Below are positions 22,052 to 33,843 of a stretch of 64,000 nt of DNA, piece after piece (within the stretch, counting starts at the first letter, position 1; each line of letters opens with the position of its first letter). The notes beneath the pieces were generated by a model. The model searched no databases, was not told the origin of the DNA, and was given only the letters and a program-made list of their open reading frames with translations. Source of the DNA: Marchantia polymorpha subsp. ruderalis (Eukaryota; Streptophyta; Marchantiopsida; Marchantiales; Marchantiaceae); the NCBI GenBank assembly GCA_037833965.1, contig AP031356.1:22280501-22344500 (forward strand), given 5' to 3'. The position numbers and the translations under genes were made by a program.

Positions 22052-25000
22052 TTATAAGAGGAAGATGATAGCTGTCAATTTAATGATAATGATAATGATC
22101 TTGTTTAGCTCATTGTAAACAAATCAAGATACTCATTTGTTTGTAGAGAATTGAACATAGGTCAAACTTTTAAAAAGATGACCTATATCTCACATACTGG
22201 AAAGTCTGAATTTCCAAATTTTTGTAGCTAACAATACCTGAAGACCTATTGCAGTCACTACTATTTCCAACCTGGATGATCTAGGCTAAAATATGGCAAA
22301 AAAAGTTGCACTCTGCAATCAAACTAAAATAGATCAAATTTAAATTGTGATTAAAACACAAAGAAATATTTTTTTTAGAATACTGTTTTATCTTTTAAAT
22401 ATATTCTCGTGTCAGAGTCTTGCTGCAATGATTAGAAACTTCATATGTATCTAGAATAAATCTGTGATCAACAGTTGCTATTGTCATAATAATTGTATTT
22501 TTCAATGATTTGGATATTAATTTAAAAAGAGAGTTATTTAGCAAATGATAAAATTTTAGTATCAAATAATGTCTGATAATTCTCTTTCAAAGAGTTTTGA
22601 AATAAAATGTATATGGGTATGAACGTTAGCGTATAATTACTTCAAATAACTTTATGAATAAAAATATTTTTAAATCTATTTTATAGATTTTTGTAACAAT
22701 ATCAAAACTTTAAATGATTCTAACATAATAAGATAACTTATAAATATTGATAGAGTTAATAATTTTGACATGAATCTTAGTTCAATCTGTTGAAAAATAT
22801 TGAAACTGATTGAGTTGAAATATTGAAATTAATGATTTTTTATTTTTATATTTTTTTAAACTTCAGTCGTTGTAAATTTTATATATTCTCAGAATAATTT
22901 GAAATTTTTTTTCAATCACCTGTGTATATAATATTCAAATCCTGACTTTTAATTTGAAAAAAAAACTTAAACTGAATTTCGAGCGCAAAATGAGAAATCA
23001 AAATTATAGAATATAGCTTAAAATTATTTATTAAGTTTAAAAATCAAGAAAAAAATTATTATTTTATATTATAGATAAAAATTTCTAAATTTATTATTTT
23101 GATTCTGAGATCTGAAAAAGAATGAAAAAATTCACAGAACATGCAAAAAGTTGAAAAAATGTTTTTTTTCTTCATGAAAGAAATATGCAAAAATTACATG
23201 AGATTATGAAAGAATTACCAATCATTAACACGTTGACTTTGTGGAAAAATAAAATCTTCAATTTTAAGGACTTACGATATTTAAAAGTAAAAGTTTTGCC
23301 AGTGGAAAAAAATTGAATTTCGCATGTAATATTTATTAATCAAAACAATGAAGGATTGATTACTCACTTACAAGTTCATTCATGATTGAATGAACATGTT
23401 AATGAATATACATGTTTTTCTATAATTATGATCACCTCAACATGAAAAAAATTAGATACATACTTTTTTTTCAAAAACATAATTTTATTTAATTTTTTGA
23501 AATTCAAAAAAGTGGAAGTTTAAATTCAAATTTAGTTTTAAGGAAATGTGACTCGATTCCAATATTATTTAAAATACATTAGTTAATAGCGTTAAGTAGT
23601 AGTTAGTTCTTGAATATTTTTTTTGAATAAGTTAGTCATGACATTCAACACACAGTTTATTGCAAACATTAAAAAATTAAATGTTTATCTGCATCATAGG
23701 TGTTTGGAAATTTTGTCCATATATATGTATAACACATATTTTCAAAATAATTACTTCCAAATAAATTTATCAATAAAACTCTTTTTAAATTTATTTTGTA
23801 GATTTTTGTAACAATATCAAAATTATAAATGATTCTTACATAATAAGAAAACTAATAAATATTGATAGAGTTGATATTTTTGACAGAATCTAAGTTTAGT
23901 CTATTGAAAATTATTGAAACTTATTGAGTTGAAATATTTAGGTTAATGATATTTATTTTTATATTTATGTTTTTTTAAACTTCATTCGTTGTAAATTTTA
24001 TATATTCTTAGAATAAATTGAAATTTTTCAATCAATTATCTGTTTGAATAATATTCAAATCCTGAATTTTAATTTGAAAAAAAAATTAAATCGAATTTCG
24101 AGCGGAAAATGAGAAATCAAAATTAAAGAATAAAGCAAAAAATGATTTTTTAAGTCTAAAAATGAAAAATATAAATAATTTTTTATAATATAGATTTATA
24201 CTTCTTTGTTTATTTATTTATATAAATTATTTTAATATTGTTGAAAGCAAATGAAAATAGCATAAGCATAAATCTGAGATCTGAAAAAGAATGAAAAAAT
24301 TCACATAACATGCAGAAAGTTGAAAAAATGGTTTTTTTCTTCATGAGGTTTAATATGAATTGAAAGTATCTTAAAATCATCTCAAAATTATGGAGCAATG
24401 AATTATAAAATTTGAAAGAGTCCACATTTTTTTTAATGACCTTTTTTTTTTTAGCCAGTAGTTATAAAGCCAAATTTACAAGGAGCAAAATAACTCACAT
24501 GAAATACTAACTTTACTTACATCTGTTATAAAATACATGGTGATGTTAAAATTTAGCAAAAAAAATACAGCTCATGATTTAAATGATTTAAATCTAAAAT
24601 TTTACAATTCAGAATAAAACTATTTATTATATACAAGATATCAATATAAATGTGTGTTATATCAAACATTAAATCAACTTGAAGCAAGATTCAATCATAC
24701 AAAATTCAAAATGTTTTTGTAATGATCTCACAATCTAATCAATGCATAAACTTAGATTTATAGCATTTTTTAGCCTTAATGTAAAAACTGATTATTTTTT
24801 ATTGTCAAATTTTCAATATTTTGAAATTATTGAAACCATATAGTATATATAGTATACAGTATAAATTTAACTAAATTACCAAATTTATTTCACTATAAAT
24901 TTGGCTATGAAAAAAATTTTACGTTATGATCATCAGTGTATTCTTGCAATTACAACTGAAGTTGCACATAATATACTTGTGATCCTCAATTTCACATCCA

Positions 25001-26059
25001 ATAATTATATCAAATATTAATTCATATCATCTAAAAAAATTTGATGACAGAATTTCTAAAAATAAGAAAATTTGCAATTTTATTTCTCATTGAGAGAAAT
25101 AATTTGACTAGAATCATATTTCAAATTTGAATGGAAAGACATATGCAAAAATTACATTAGATTATGAAAGAATTGTCAATCATTAACACCTTAAATTTGT
25201 ATAAAAGTAAAATCTTCAATGTTGAGTACTTACGATATTTAAAAGTAAAATTTTTCCAATGAAAAAAATGTGAACGTCGCAAGTAATATATATTAATCAA
25301 AACAATGCAGGATTGATTATTCATCGTACAAGTTCATTCATGATTGAATGAACATGTAAATGAGTATACATGTTTTTCTATTATTAAGATCACCTTAGAT
25401 GAAAAAAATTAAATTTATATTTTTGTTCAAAAAAAAATTTAACTTATTTTTTGAAATTCAAAATTTTTTAGGAAGTTTAGATTTAAATTTAGATTCAATG
25501 AAATGTGACTCGATTCCAAGATTATTTTAAATACATTAGTTACTAGCGTTAACTATTAGTTAGTTCTTGAATATTTTTTATGAATTACTCATGACATTCA
25601 ACATTTAGTTTATTGCAAACATTAAAAAATTAAATGTTTATCTGCATCATAGGTGTTTGGAATTTCTTTTCCATATATATTTCTAACACATATTTTCAAA
25701 CAGCATTAAAAATAATAAGTAATTATTTTTTTATTAAAATTTTTGTATAACTAAAAATTATTAATAAGGTCAGAAAAAATTAAATAAATTTTAATTTATT
25801 TTCTATTATAAATTCTTACATTGTAAATAATTATTTTAAAAACTTTCCTTATAACTGAAAATTTGATCATAAATGGAAACATAATTGAAGAGGATACGAA
25901 TAAAATCGTTTATCTTTGCATGTAACATTGAACACCTTACATGTAACATTGAACACCTTACAGATGCTTTAATTCAAGAGTTACAACATGTATTCACATC
26001 TTTGTATCCATTCCTGAGGGGCGGGAGTAGAGATTGAGAAGTATATAGTGTATCTCATA
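22052..26059 (+). repeat. AT-rich dispersed repeat, copy 2, left part
   Basis: Its left edge matches 3778-4330 and later parts match 58670-60400. It has internal direct repeats: 22640-23160 resembles 23750-24330, and 23200-23720 resembles 25150-25690. It was split at 26059 by the LTR retrotransposon and resumes at 48911. No transposase, reverse transcriptase or defined termini were found. Longest open frames are under 80 codons. Confidence 0.8.
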
Positions 26060-27434
26060 TGTGGTAATACACTTTTTGTTTTTTTTGCAGATTTAAACAA
26101 TTTTAGAAAACTAGTACCGAAGCAGTGTTTGTAGTTAGAAAAGGGTACGTTAAATAGAGTGGATTGAGGAGATCGTCACGAGGTCACGAAGGATCGCGTA
26201 GTCGGATGTACCAACGCCAATGTCTTCGGCGCCTTCGGCAAAAGCTCCTTTTCTGAGGCGTCTCTACTCACGCGCTTCCAGCGGTTAAGGAAGCTACGCT
26301 TCCGGCGCAGACACCTCAGGAGGAGGTTTTGCTAGAGACGTCAGAAGAACGGCCCGGACCTCTGAAGGCTTCCGACCATGAGTGCGCCTTCGGCGATGCG
26401 CCGCTAGCGCGGAAAGGGAAACTTTCATAACGATCGAAATACACGGTAGATCCAGTTGGTTGAAGTTGCATTAGAAAGAGCTCGGGACGCTCGTTCTAAC
26501 GAGCCCAAGAGCGTCGGAGATGGATCAGGGACGAAGAAGTTATGAGCGTCGGAAAACTCGTAGCCGGACATGCGCCGTTCGCGCTAGGGTTCACAGCCGG
26601 AAAGGACTCCCGTACGCCTTCGGCGATGCGCCTTCGACGGAATCGCGCGCTCATGGGAGGAAACCAACTCAGAGTCGGAAGCGCCTTTGGCGGCTGAGCA
26701 ACAGAAGAAACGCGCCGGTCGGATGTACGCCTCCGACGTGGCGCTGATGGCCGGATGCGCTGGCATGATTTGCGCTGGTATGATTTGCGCCGGCGGGATA
26801 TGCGCCGTCAACAATGGACGAGGCATAAAGGACAAAATAAGCGGTACGAATACGCGCCGGCGTAATTCGCTCCGACTGGATTTGCGCCTCCAGCAAGGCG
26901 CCGACGGATAAGGAACACGCCAGCAGCGACACGCCTCCGGTGATGGACGGGTTAGGGAAAGACAACATAGCCGACGCATACCCTACGGCGGACTCGAGTC
27001 CGGAAGGCGGCGGCGGCGGGAGAATTCAACATTCACGCATGCGAATGCGCGCAGTGCGGAGACGTGAATTCGCGCATGCAAAGGGCGAACCGTTAGGCCG
27101 TATAGCCGGCTGCGTACGTTGTAACCAGTAAGAACGTTGGACGTTCTTGAATTCGGAGAAGAAAAGACTGCGCTCCAGTCTCATTCTCTCATTCTTGATT
27201 TTGCGATTTCCAGCTTCCAAGATTACGCGCAAGGGCGGAGAGACCTGCAGTGAGAGGAGAGAGTGCGGAGACGAGTTGCGCAAGGATCTTGACAGACCTT
27301 GGAGAGAATTGCGAGTAGCGAACTTGAGCGTGAGCGAAGAGAGAGTGAGCAGTCAGTGCTTGAGCGGCCGACGCGCAGTGGCGATTGTGAGAGGGCGAGC
27401 GAAAGGGAGAACGTTTGTGTGTGCAGGAAACGCA

Positions 27435-29990
27435 ATGTCGAAGGTTCCCCAGCTGCGAGTGTCTCCCCTCAGGGTGCCGCAGATCGGTCTACGCGCATTT
27501 CAAGATGTGCTGCTGGGGCTGAAGCTCGATTTCCTCCTATGGGGGTGGAACTGGACATGTCCGGAGATGGTGCGCGAGTATCTGCAGGAGAGACACAAGC
27601 CCTCACGCGGATTCCGTCCACATCCAGAAAGGTGGGACATTTGTGACTGGGCGCAGGTGTTGGGCAGGTGTGCCGGCGAGGAAGGGTATCTCCTCTTCGA
27701 GGCCGATAGCGTGAAGGTGTCCCAGGAGGAAGAAATCTCCTACAATGAGCTCTTCAAAGTTGCCAGGCATCCCAAGAACGGTTTCCGGACACGGGATTAC
27801 AAAGATCGATTGCGGAGAAATGTCGCGACTGCATTACTGCAGATATTGCAGCCGACCAAGACCGCTTACATGCATGGTTGGCAGGTAGGATTTGTGGAGC
27901 TAGTGTTGTCAGGAGCTCCAGTGCATTGGGCACGACTCCTGTGGAAGGTGACGCGCCAACATGCGCAAGAAGAGGAAGGAGGAACCCTCAATCATCTTTC
28001 GCCCTACCTGATTGTGTTTTATCGGGCGATGGGTTGTTTGACAAATTCAGAGCGGACACGGTTTCCGCTGCTGACCCGGATCTATCCAGGTAGATACTCA
28101 CGGGAGGCCGAAGTAGACACGGATCCGGACGAGGAACCTGCCAGTCCGCCTCCGGCTCCGGCCCCAGCAAGAGCAGCAGAAGAACGTCGAAGTGAGCGCA
28201 TTCCGCGAAAATGGAAGTGGGATGAGAGACCTGAGGACAGGCAGCCGGAAGTGCCAGCTGCGCCGACTTGTAGTCGGCCCATCCACGAGCCTCACAGTCA
28301 ACCAAAACAGAGGGCACGCAAAATGCCAACTAGTACTGAGGAGACCGGGCGTACTCCGGTCCGGCGGAATCCCACGCAGGAGGAGATAATCGCGCAGATT
28401 CTAGGGAAGTCGACAAATACCTCTGCGCAGAAGGCACCAATGCCTTCGGAAGGAGATGGACGGACTTAGAGTCGGCCGACTACGAGTCGGGCGACTGAAG
28501 GACGACAAGCGGAAGGAAGGCCAACTGAGCGGCGCGTTGAACCGGACAGCAGGCCAGAAGCAGAAGAGAGTTTGGCTGACGAGCCAACAGCCCTCAGAGG
28601 GTCGTCTTCGGCGGAAGGCACTTCTGGGAAAACGCCACCAGCAAGCAGGCCAAGTGGAGTGAAGACGCGCAGGGTGTATCCGACTCCCATTCGGACAACT
28701 GCTAGTCGGCCGATTGCGAGTCGGTCAACAGAGGGTCGGCCGGATTTGCCGACTGCGAGACGGACAGGGCCGGCGACCAGTGTGCGGACGCCTTCGGCGG
28801 ACGCACCTTCAGCGAAGACACCTTCCGCGCAGATTGCGCCGGAAGGGCAGGCAGCAGAAGCGGGCGGTGCAAAGGTGACAAGAGTCACTACGGCGTCGAC
28901 CCCTTCGGAAACCGAAGATCGAGCCGGAACAGGGGCTCAAGCAGTGGGATCCCCCACTGCCCTGGATATTTTAGCAGGCAGTGGAGCAGCAGTCGCAGCG
29001 GAAGCTTCTGCGCGCCACAGTTCCAGGGAGTCGCCAAGGGATTCGGTGGCGACTGAAATCCTCGAAACTGAGGATGAGACGAGCTCGGAAGAGCAGGAAG
29101 CGGATTCTGTGCAGAAAACGCCAACAGGGGTGTTGTGCGAGCATATAGTCCCACTCCTACGATATCTGGATCGCAAGACATCCAAGTACTCGGGTACAGG
29201 AAAACCGCAGTCTTATGTGGAGACTATCAAGCGAAGGACGAGGAGCAAGGTGGCCACTTGGGCCTCTAGGTGCCAAGTATATGTGGATAGAAACACCGCC
29301 CTCCGACAACACCTGGCGGTCACACAGAAGCTATACCAAGCCTTGCAGCAGCAGAGGGAGGATGCGGCGACGAAAAGCCAGGCGGAGGCCGAGCTAATGC
29401 GGGTAAAGATCGAGTCGGAATTGCAGGAAGAGCCGAGACAAAACCGCATCCTAGCAGCAGAGCTTGCGCGCCAGACGCGCGCCTTAGAAGAAAGTCAAAG
29501 AGCCCGCAAGGAGGATGAGGAGTTGTTGCGCAACTTGCAATCCGAGTGCTCGGATTTGAGGGCGCAGCGTGCGGAAGCGGAAATGCAGCTAGCAGAGGTG
29601 GAAGGCAGCTGCCGGGCGCGAGAAGAGTTGGCGACGCGGGTGACTCACTGTCTAAAAGGATACGCCCATTGGGAGGTGGCAGCTCAAGAGAGGATCACAC
29701 TCAGGGAGTTCGAGCTTCGGGCGGCGGCATTGACGGAGGTTGACAGTCGGAGTCGGCGGCGAGTAGCGAGGAAATTAGAAACCTTCTTGTCGGGTGCGCG
29801 CGACACTATGGCGCACTTAGAGTCGGAAGTCACTGCAGCCCTCCGACGCCTGGGGTTGCGCAGCCGGTCGGAAGACTGGCAAGGTAGAGACAGCGAGCGG
29901 AGCAGTCCGGCGCGCAGGAGGCGCAGCACCGGATCCGCCGAGTGCAGTAGTATAGTTTGGTTTCGCGCAGATGTTGCGAGTAGTAGATAG
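27435..29990 (+). pseudogene. LTR-encoded 852-codon accessory frame, copy 1 (one nonsense codon)
   Basis: ATG 27435 to TAG 29988, 851 codons of protein frame, interrupted by TAG at 28467-28469. Residues 1-220 look globular and rich in W, L and R (for example FLLWGWNWTCPEMVREYL). They resemble, in my judgement only, the putative plant transposon protein domain found in gypsy-element accessory frames. A proline-acidic spacer and basic patch follow (220-340), then R/S/T-rich low complexity with SRPT-like repeats (345-560), and a conserved segment from residue 566 (VLCEHIVPLLRYLDR). A coiled coil spans about 630-740, and the tail is basic. The start is supported because frame conservation between copies begins at this ATG; just upstream, GTGTGTGCAG could be a splice acceptor. 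The function is unknown. It lies wholly in U3, 33 bp before TATAAA. Confidence 0.75.
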
Positions 29991-30022
29991 CATAGCGTAG
30001 TGTTAGTTAGGACCTTTGAGGG

Positions 30023-30028
30023 TATAAA
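30023..30028 (+). promoter_or_regulatory. TATA box of the 5' LTR
   Basis: TATAAA in GGGTATAAAGTAGATC, conserved in the other LTR copies (45542 in the 3' LTR and, inverted, 38531-38537 in the nested LTR). It implies transcription starting near 30050-30060, which sets the U3/R border. Confidence 0.65.
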
Positions 30029-30968
30029 GTAGATCAAGGCGTTTTGCCTTGGGACTCTTCCAGTTTCGGAAGTGCAGATCAGGAACTCACTTTCTTGACG
30101 TGTTTGTGCATTTTTGGTCCTGGCACCACGTAGAGAAGCTGCAGCATAGCGAAGTTACCGTATGTTGTAGTTGAAGGCCTTCGGCTGAATGTTCAGAGCT
30201 AGTACCCGGTTAGAGACTTGAGTAGTGCGGATCTGCACCTGCGGGTGATTTCTGATGCTCAGAGCCGGCTGCGAGTTAGATACTTGAACAGTTTCCCCTT
30301 ACTCCTTCGAGTGACATATCCTGATTGTACTCCTACGGGAAGTTTCCCCTGAATGCCAAAGTGAAGTTTTATTACTTCGTGTAAGCCTTGGTTTGCAATT
30401 CAGGTTGTGTGTGTGTTACTGGATCGTGTCTTAGTTAAGTTCTCAGTCGGGTCTGCACTCCCTACGTTTGGTGTGAGAGTCGAGGGTGACGTCCACGGCG
30501 TATGAAGAGGCTTCGTTCCGAAGTGGGAAGTCCAGTCCGGGTACCCTACGCTAGTTCCTGGCGGAAGGGCAGTAAAAGCCGGAGTGGGAGTCACTAACTG
30601 CAGAACCTCTGAGTGAACTTTTGAGACACTTTCCTCCTGAAATCCGAAGCGGAGATCCTTACCGACCTCCGAGTTGTGCTTTTGCCAGTTTCAGGTGTGT
30701 GTGTGTGTGTGTTGAGTGACCACGCTGTACCGTGCATCCTCCGAGCATCCTCCGAGTCGAGATCCTCCTCCGAGTCGAGCCTCCGAGTCGAGCACTGCAG
30801 TATTTCTGGGAGTGACAGTCGCATAGAATTCAAACTCTACAAAAGTCTGTTAAACGTGACACTTTTACTCTGTGTGTTGCCTCTGTCCTGTGGGTTCGAT
30901 CTTTTTACCACCATACTGCAGTTTTAGCCTTTGGTGGGTTATTACATAAGGAGCCGACAACTTCTTTT

Positions 30969-30986
30969 TGGCGCCGCTGCCGGGGA
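30969..30986 (+). other. Primer binding site, tRNA-Asp type
   Basis: TGGCGCCGCTGCCGGGGA is complementary to a tRNA 3' end of the Asp type (CCCCGGC...GGCGCCA). It starts 22 bases after the LTR end at 30946, an unusually wide gap. Confidence 0.85.
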
Positions 30987-31029
30987 CAGTGCGTCAACAC
31001 CAGAATACTTGAGCAGCAATGCTCGGTGA

Positions 31030-33837
31030 ATGTCGACGAGCGATAGTGTGGGAAACCTGAGTGCGAGAGCCACACGAAAACTCCGTCGAGATTCAGAAAA
31101 AGTCGTAGAAGCAAAACGGCGAACTAAAAAGAAGACTCCCGGTGAGGACTCTGCAGAAAGATCGCCATCACCGACTGCTGGAAGACAAAGGCGTTCCAGT
31201 TCACCTACCGCGAGCATTGAGCTAATAGTTCTATTGGAAATTCCTCCGACAGAAACTCTTCCTGAGTTTGGCCAACCTAGGATCAGTGTGTTGACAGGAT
31301 CACCAATGGCAGACCATCAAGCCAATCTCCGCCAAGTGTTTTCCCAACCTATCACGAAACATTTGTATCCAAGATACACGGGAACGGGCGACGACGATGA
31401 TGCAGATTCATACATAAAGCTCTTCGAGTCTGTCTCCATCGCCAATCGTGAGACCAGTGATGAAGACAGACTGCGAATCTTTCCTAGCTTGCTACGCAGG
31501 AGAGCTCGTAGCTGATACAACCATGAGAGCACCGACCCCACTGGCATCCGGACCTGGGCTCAGCTCAAGGAAAAGTTTCTGAGGCGGTTTCGCGAACTCG
31601 GATATGACAGTCGAGTACTGACCCGGCTTCGAAATCTTCGACGCGAGCGGAAGGAGAATCTTCGAGACTATACTGAGAGATTCCAAGACCTCCTAGATCG
31701 AATTCCGAAGACAGGCCCAGGAGAACCATTTTTGGTGCAACAAGCAGTGGATTGGTATGTGACAGGGCTCTCAAGAGAAATGGAGACCTTCTGCAGGAGA
31801 GGCAAGACTGACACAATCCAAGATGTGATAGCTTCGGCAGAGACCTTTGAAACGTCAACCCTTGACACTCGAAGACGCGACCGACGGTCGACGAAGAAGA
31901 AATCGCAAGGCGGACGACGGAAGAGAAGAAACTCGCCTTCCTTGACAGAGGAATCAAGCTCCTCCGAATCAAGTTCTTCCTCGGAAGAGGAAGAGGACTC
32001 GTCATCTTCAGAAGAAGAAAGACGGAAGAACAAACGCAGTACGATCAAGAAGAAGGATCGAGGTAGGGGAATCCCAATGAAGAGTCAAGGGGACATCGCA
32101 GCCAAGGTGGACAACCTGGTGAAGAATTTTGCGGACCTGAAAGTTCATGTAGTGGGAGGTCAAGACCGACGTAAATCACCTGCGCGACAGCGAGCGAATC
32201 TCTGGTGTACTACGTGCGGACAGGTGGGACATGCCAACACGGAGTGCATGTCCGCTCGCCCAACTTACCCAGTGAATGCGGTCGAATGGGCACCACAGTG
32301 GGAGAATCCCATGTATTATGCTGAGCCGGTTGAGGACACCGCCTACGCGGTGCAGACAGCTCCAGCTACAACTCCGAACCCACTTGTGCATATACCGCGC
32401 TTTGTTCCGAGGGAAATGGCGGGTACGCTCCCACCGAGACGCATGGCACCTCCGGGCAATTTCAACCGACCTCCACCACAATTCAATGGTTGCTACAACT
32501 GCGGGGACATGGGACATTACGCGCCAAGCTGTCCCCACCCGAGGAAGCAAATGGGGTATGCACCGTTGTGCAGCAACTGCAAGAAATCGGGACATACGGC
32601 AGCCGAATGTGATCAGCCACCAGTTCCAAGGCAAACCGTGCGTTTCGTATCGACACCTGGCAAGGAAGAAGTGCAGGTCAACCAGGTAGAACTGAGCCCG
32701 GACCCAGCTGAAGAAGACAAAGTATGGCCGGAAGAAGAAGTAATGTGCGGACGGGTAGAGACCCGAAGTTCGAAGAGGAGGGGAGAGGACCACGAGGACA
32801 CTCGCCGCCTCGAGCGCAGGGAAGAGAGGAGGAAGTCTAAAGAAGTTAGAGAAGGCCGAAGGAGAAGGCCGGGTACACCTCCGGCGTTGCGGAACATCCA
32901 GCCGGAGCAGAACTCAGAGAAGGCGGACAGATCTTCAGAAGAGTTCCGGACTCGAGACTACCTTCCGGACATCAAAGATGAGGTGAGTCACCTCATCAAG
33001 AAAGCACTGGGTGCCGGAACGATATCCGACGACCGGAAGGCGGCTAGGCCCCCTACACCACTTCCGACCGCGAGTACAGAGAGAGTGGCGGCTGTGACTT
33101 CCAACACTTCCTACGACATAGTGGAGGACATAGGGAGTCAGAGGGCAAATATTTCCTTCCACCAGCTGTTGGAGGACAATAAGACTTACCGAAGGATGCT
33201 GATGCTTTCGTTGCGCCGACCACGCAAACCCCGAAAAGGGAAACTTCCGGCTGTGTACAGAGTGGAAGGAGGAGACCTAGGACCTCCAGAGATCGAAGTA
33301 GAGATCGGAAGCTGCGTCATACAGAAGGTACCAGTGGACTCCGGCTCGGGCGTGAACATCATGACCGAGGAGACAGCGAACTCCTTGGGGTTCCAGACCT
33401 TCGAGCCTACATCCCGAGTGTTGCGACTGGCCGATCAAACGCGCAGAATGCCGCTAGGAATGTTGAGCAATGTGAGAACCAACATTGGAGGAGTGGACTT
33501 TCAACTGTCCTACATAATATTGCAGCCTCTAATGAAGAAAGGTTATGATGTGCTGCTTGGCAGACCGTGGCTATACGATGCCAAAGCAAGGTGTGACTGG
33601 AGGAGGAAGAGATTACAGTTCCGGAACCCTGCGGACCCTCCAACTGTCATTACCGTACCATGGACCAAGGTACCACACGAGGGCGAAACACCTTCGACCA
33701 CCTCCGGTTACACGACTGGAGGGGAGACCAGCTCGTCATGCACTTCAGAGACAGAAATGTCGGATGAGTTTGTGGGTTACGTCACTTGCTGCTCCATTGA
33801 GGAGGAAGGAGACGATGTGCATCCGGATGACGAATAG
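31030..33837 (+). CDS. gag-pro: Gag-protease frame of the LTR retrotransposon (one internal stop)
   Basis: The frame spans 936 codons with UGA at 31513-31515 (codon 162), where retrotransposon Gags have a conserved Trp before Tyr, so TGG to TGA is likely. The capsid part continues with TWAQLKEKFLRRF and a DYTERFQDLL motif, typical of the retrotransposon gag family. Three CCHC zinc knuckles start at residues 393 (CTTCGQVGHANTEC), 488 (CYNCGDMGHYAPSC) and 514 (CSNCKKSGHTAAEC). A serine/glutamate tract precedes them. An aspartic protease follows with VDSGSG (catalytic D770) and LLGRPWL. The frame ends at UAG 33835, immediately followed by CAA CUA. Gag packages the RNA and the protease matures the polyprotein. 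Confidence 0.9.
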
Positions 33838-33843
33838 CAACTA
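33835..33843 (+). promoter_or_regulatory. Candidate leaky stop UAG CAA CUA between protease and RT
   Basis: The stop and next two codons match the UAG-CAR-YYA consensus of tobamovirus-type readthrough. The downstream frame is the same and open for 618 codons without another stop until 35692. It could equally be a decayed codon, as the element has two other nonsense codons. Confidence 0.5.

Larger units (their letters stand above)
26060..30946 (+). repeat. 5' LTR (4887 bp)
   Basis: It begins TGTGGTAATACAC and ends GGTTATTACA. U3 is about 4 kb (26060 to about 30050) and carries the long open frame 27435-29990. TATAAA lies at 30023-30028, so R and U5 occupy roughly the last 0.9 kb. The first 1.4 kb is full of short GCCGAAGGC hairpins and contains the GGGCTCGTT-AACGAGC module at 26481-26513. 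A (GT)n run lies near 30693-30712. Confidence 0.92.

Noticed and set aside
26520-26979. Open frames in the first part of the LTR
   Set aside because: They are short, overlap on both strands, are driven by GC-rich palindromic repeats and are not conserved in frame between LTR copies.
31565-33643. Long minus-strand frames opposite gag (up to 205 codons)
   Set aside because: They mirror the coding strand's codon bias and have no motifs of their own.
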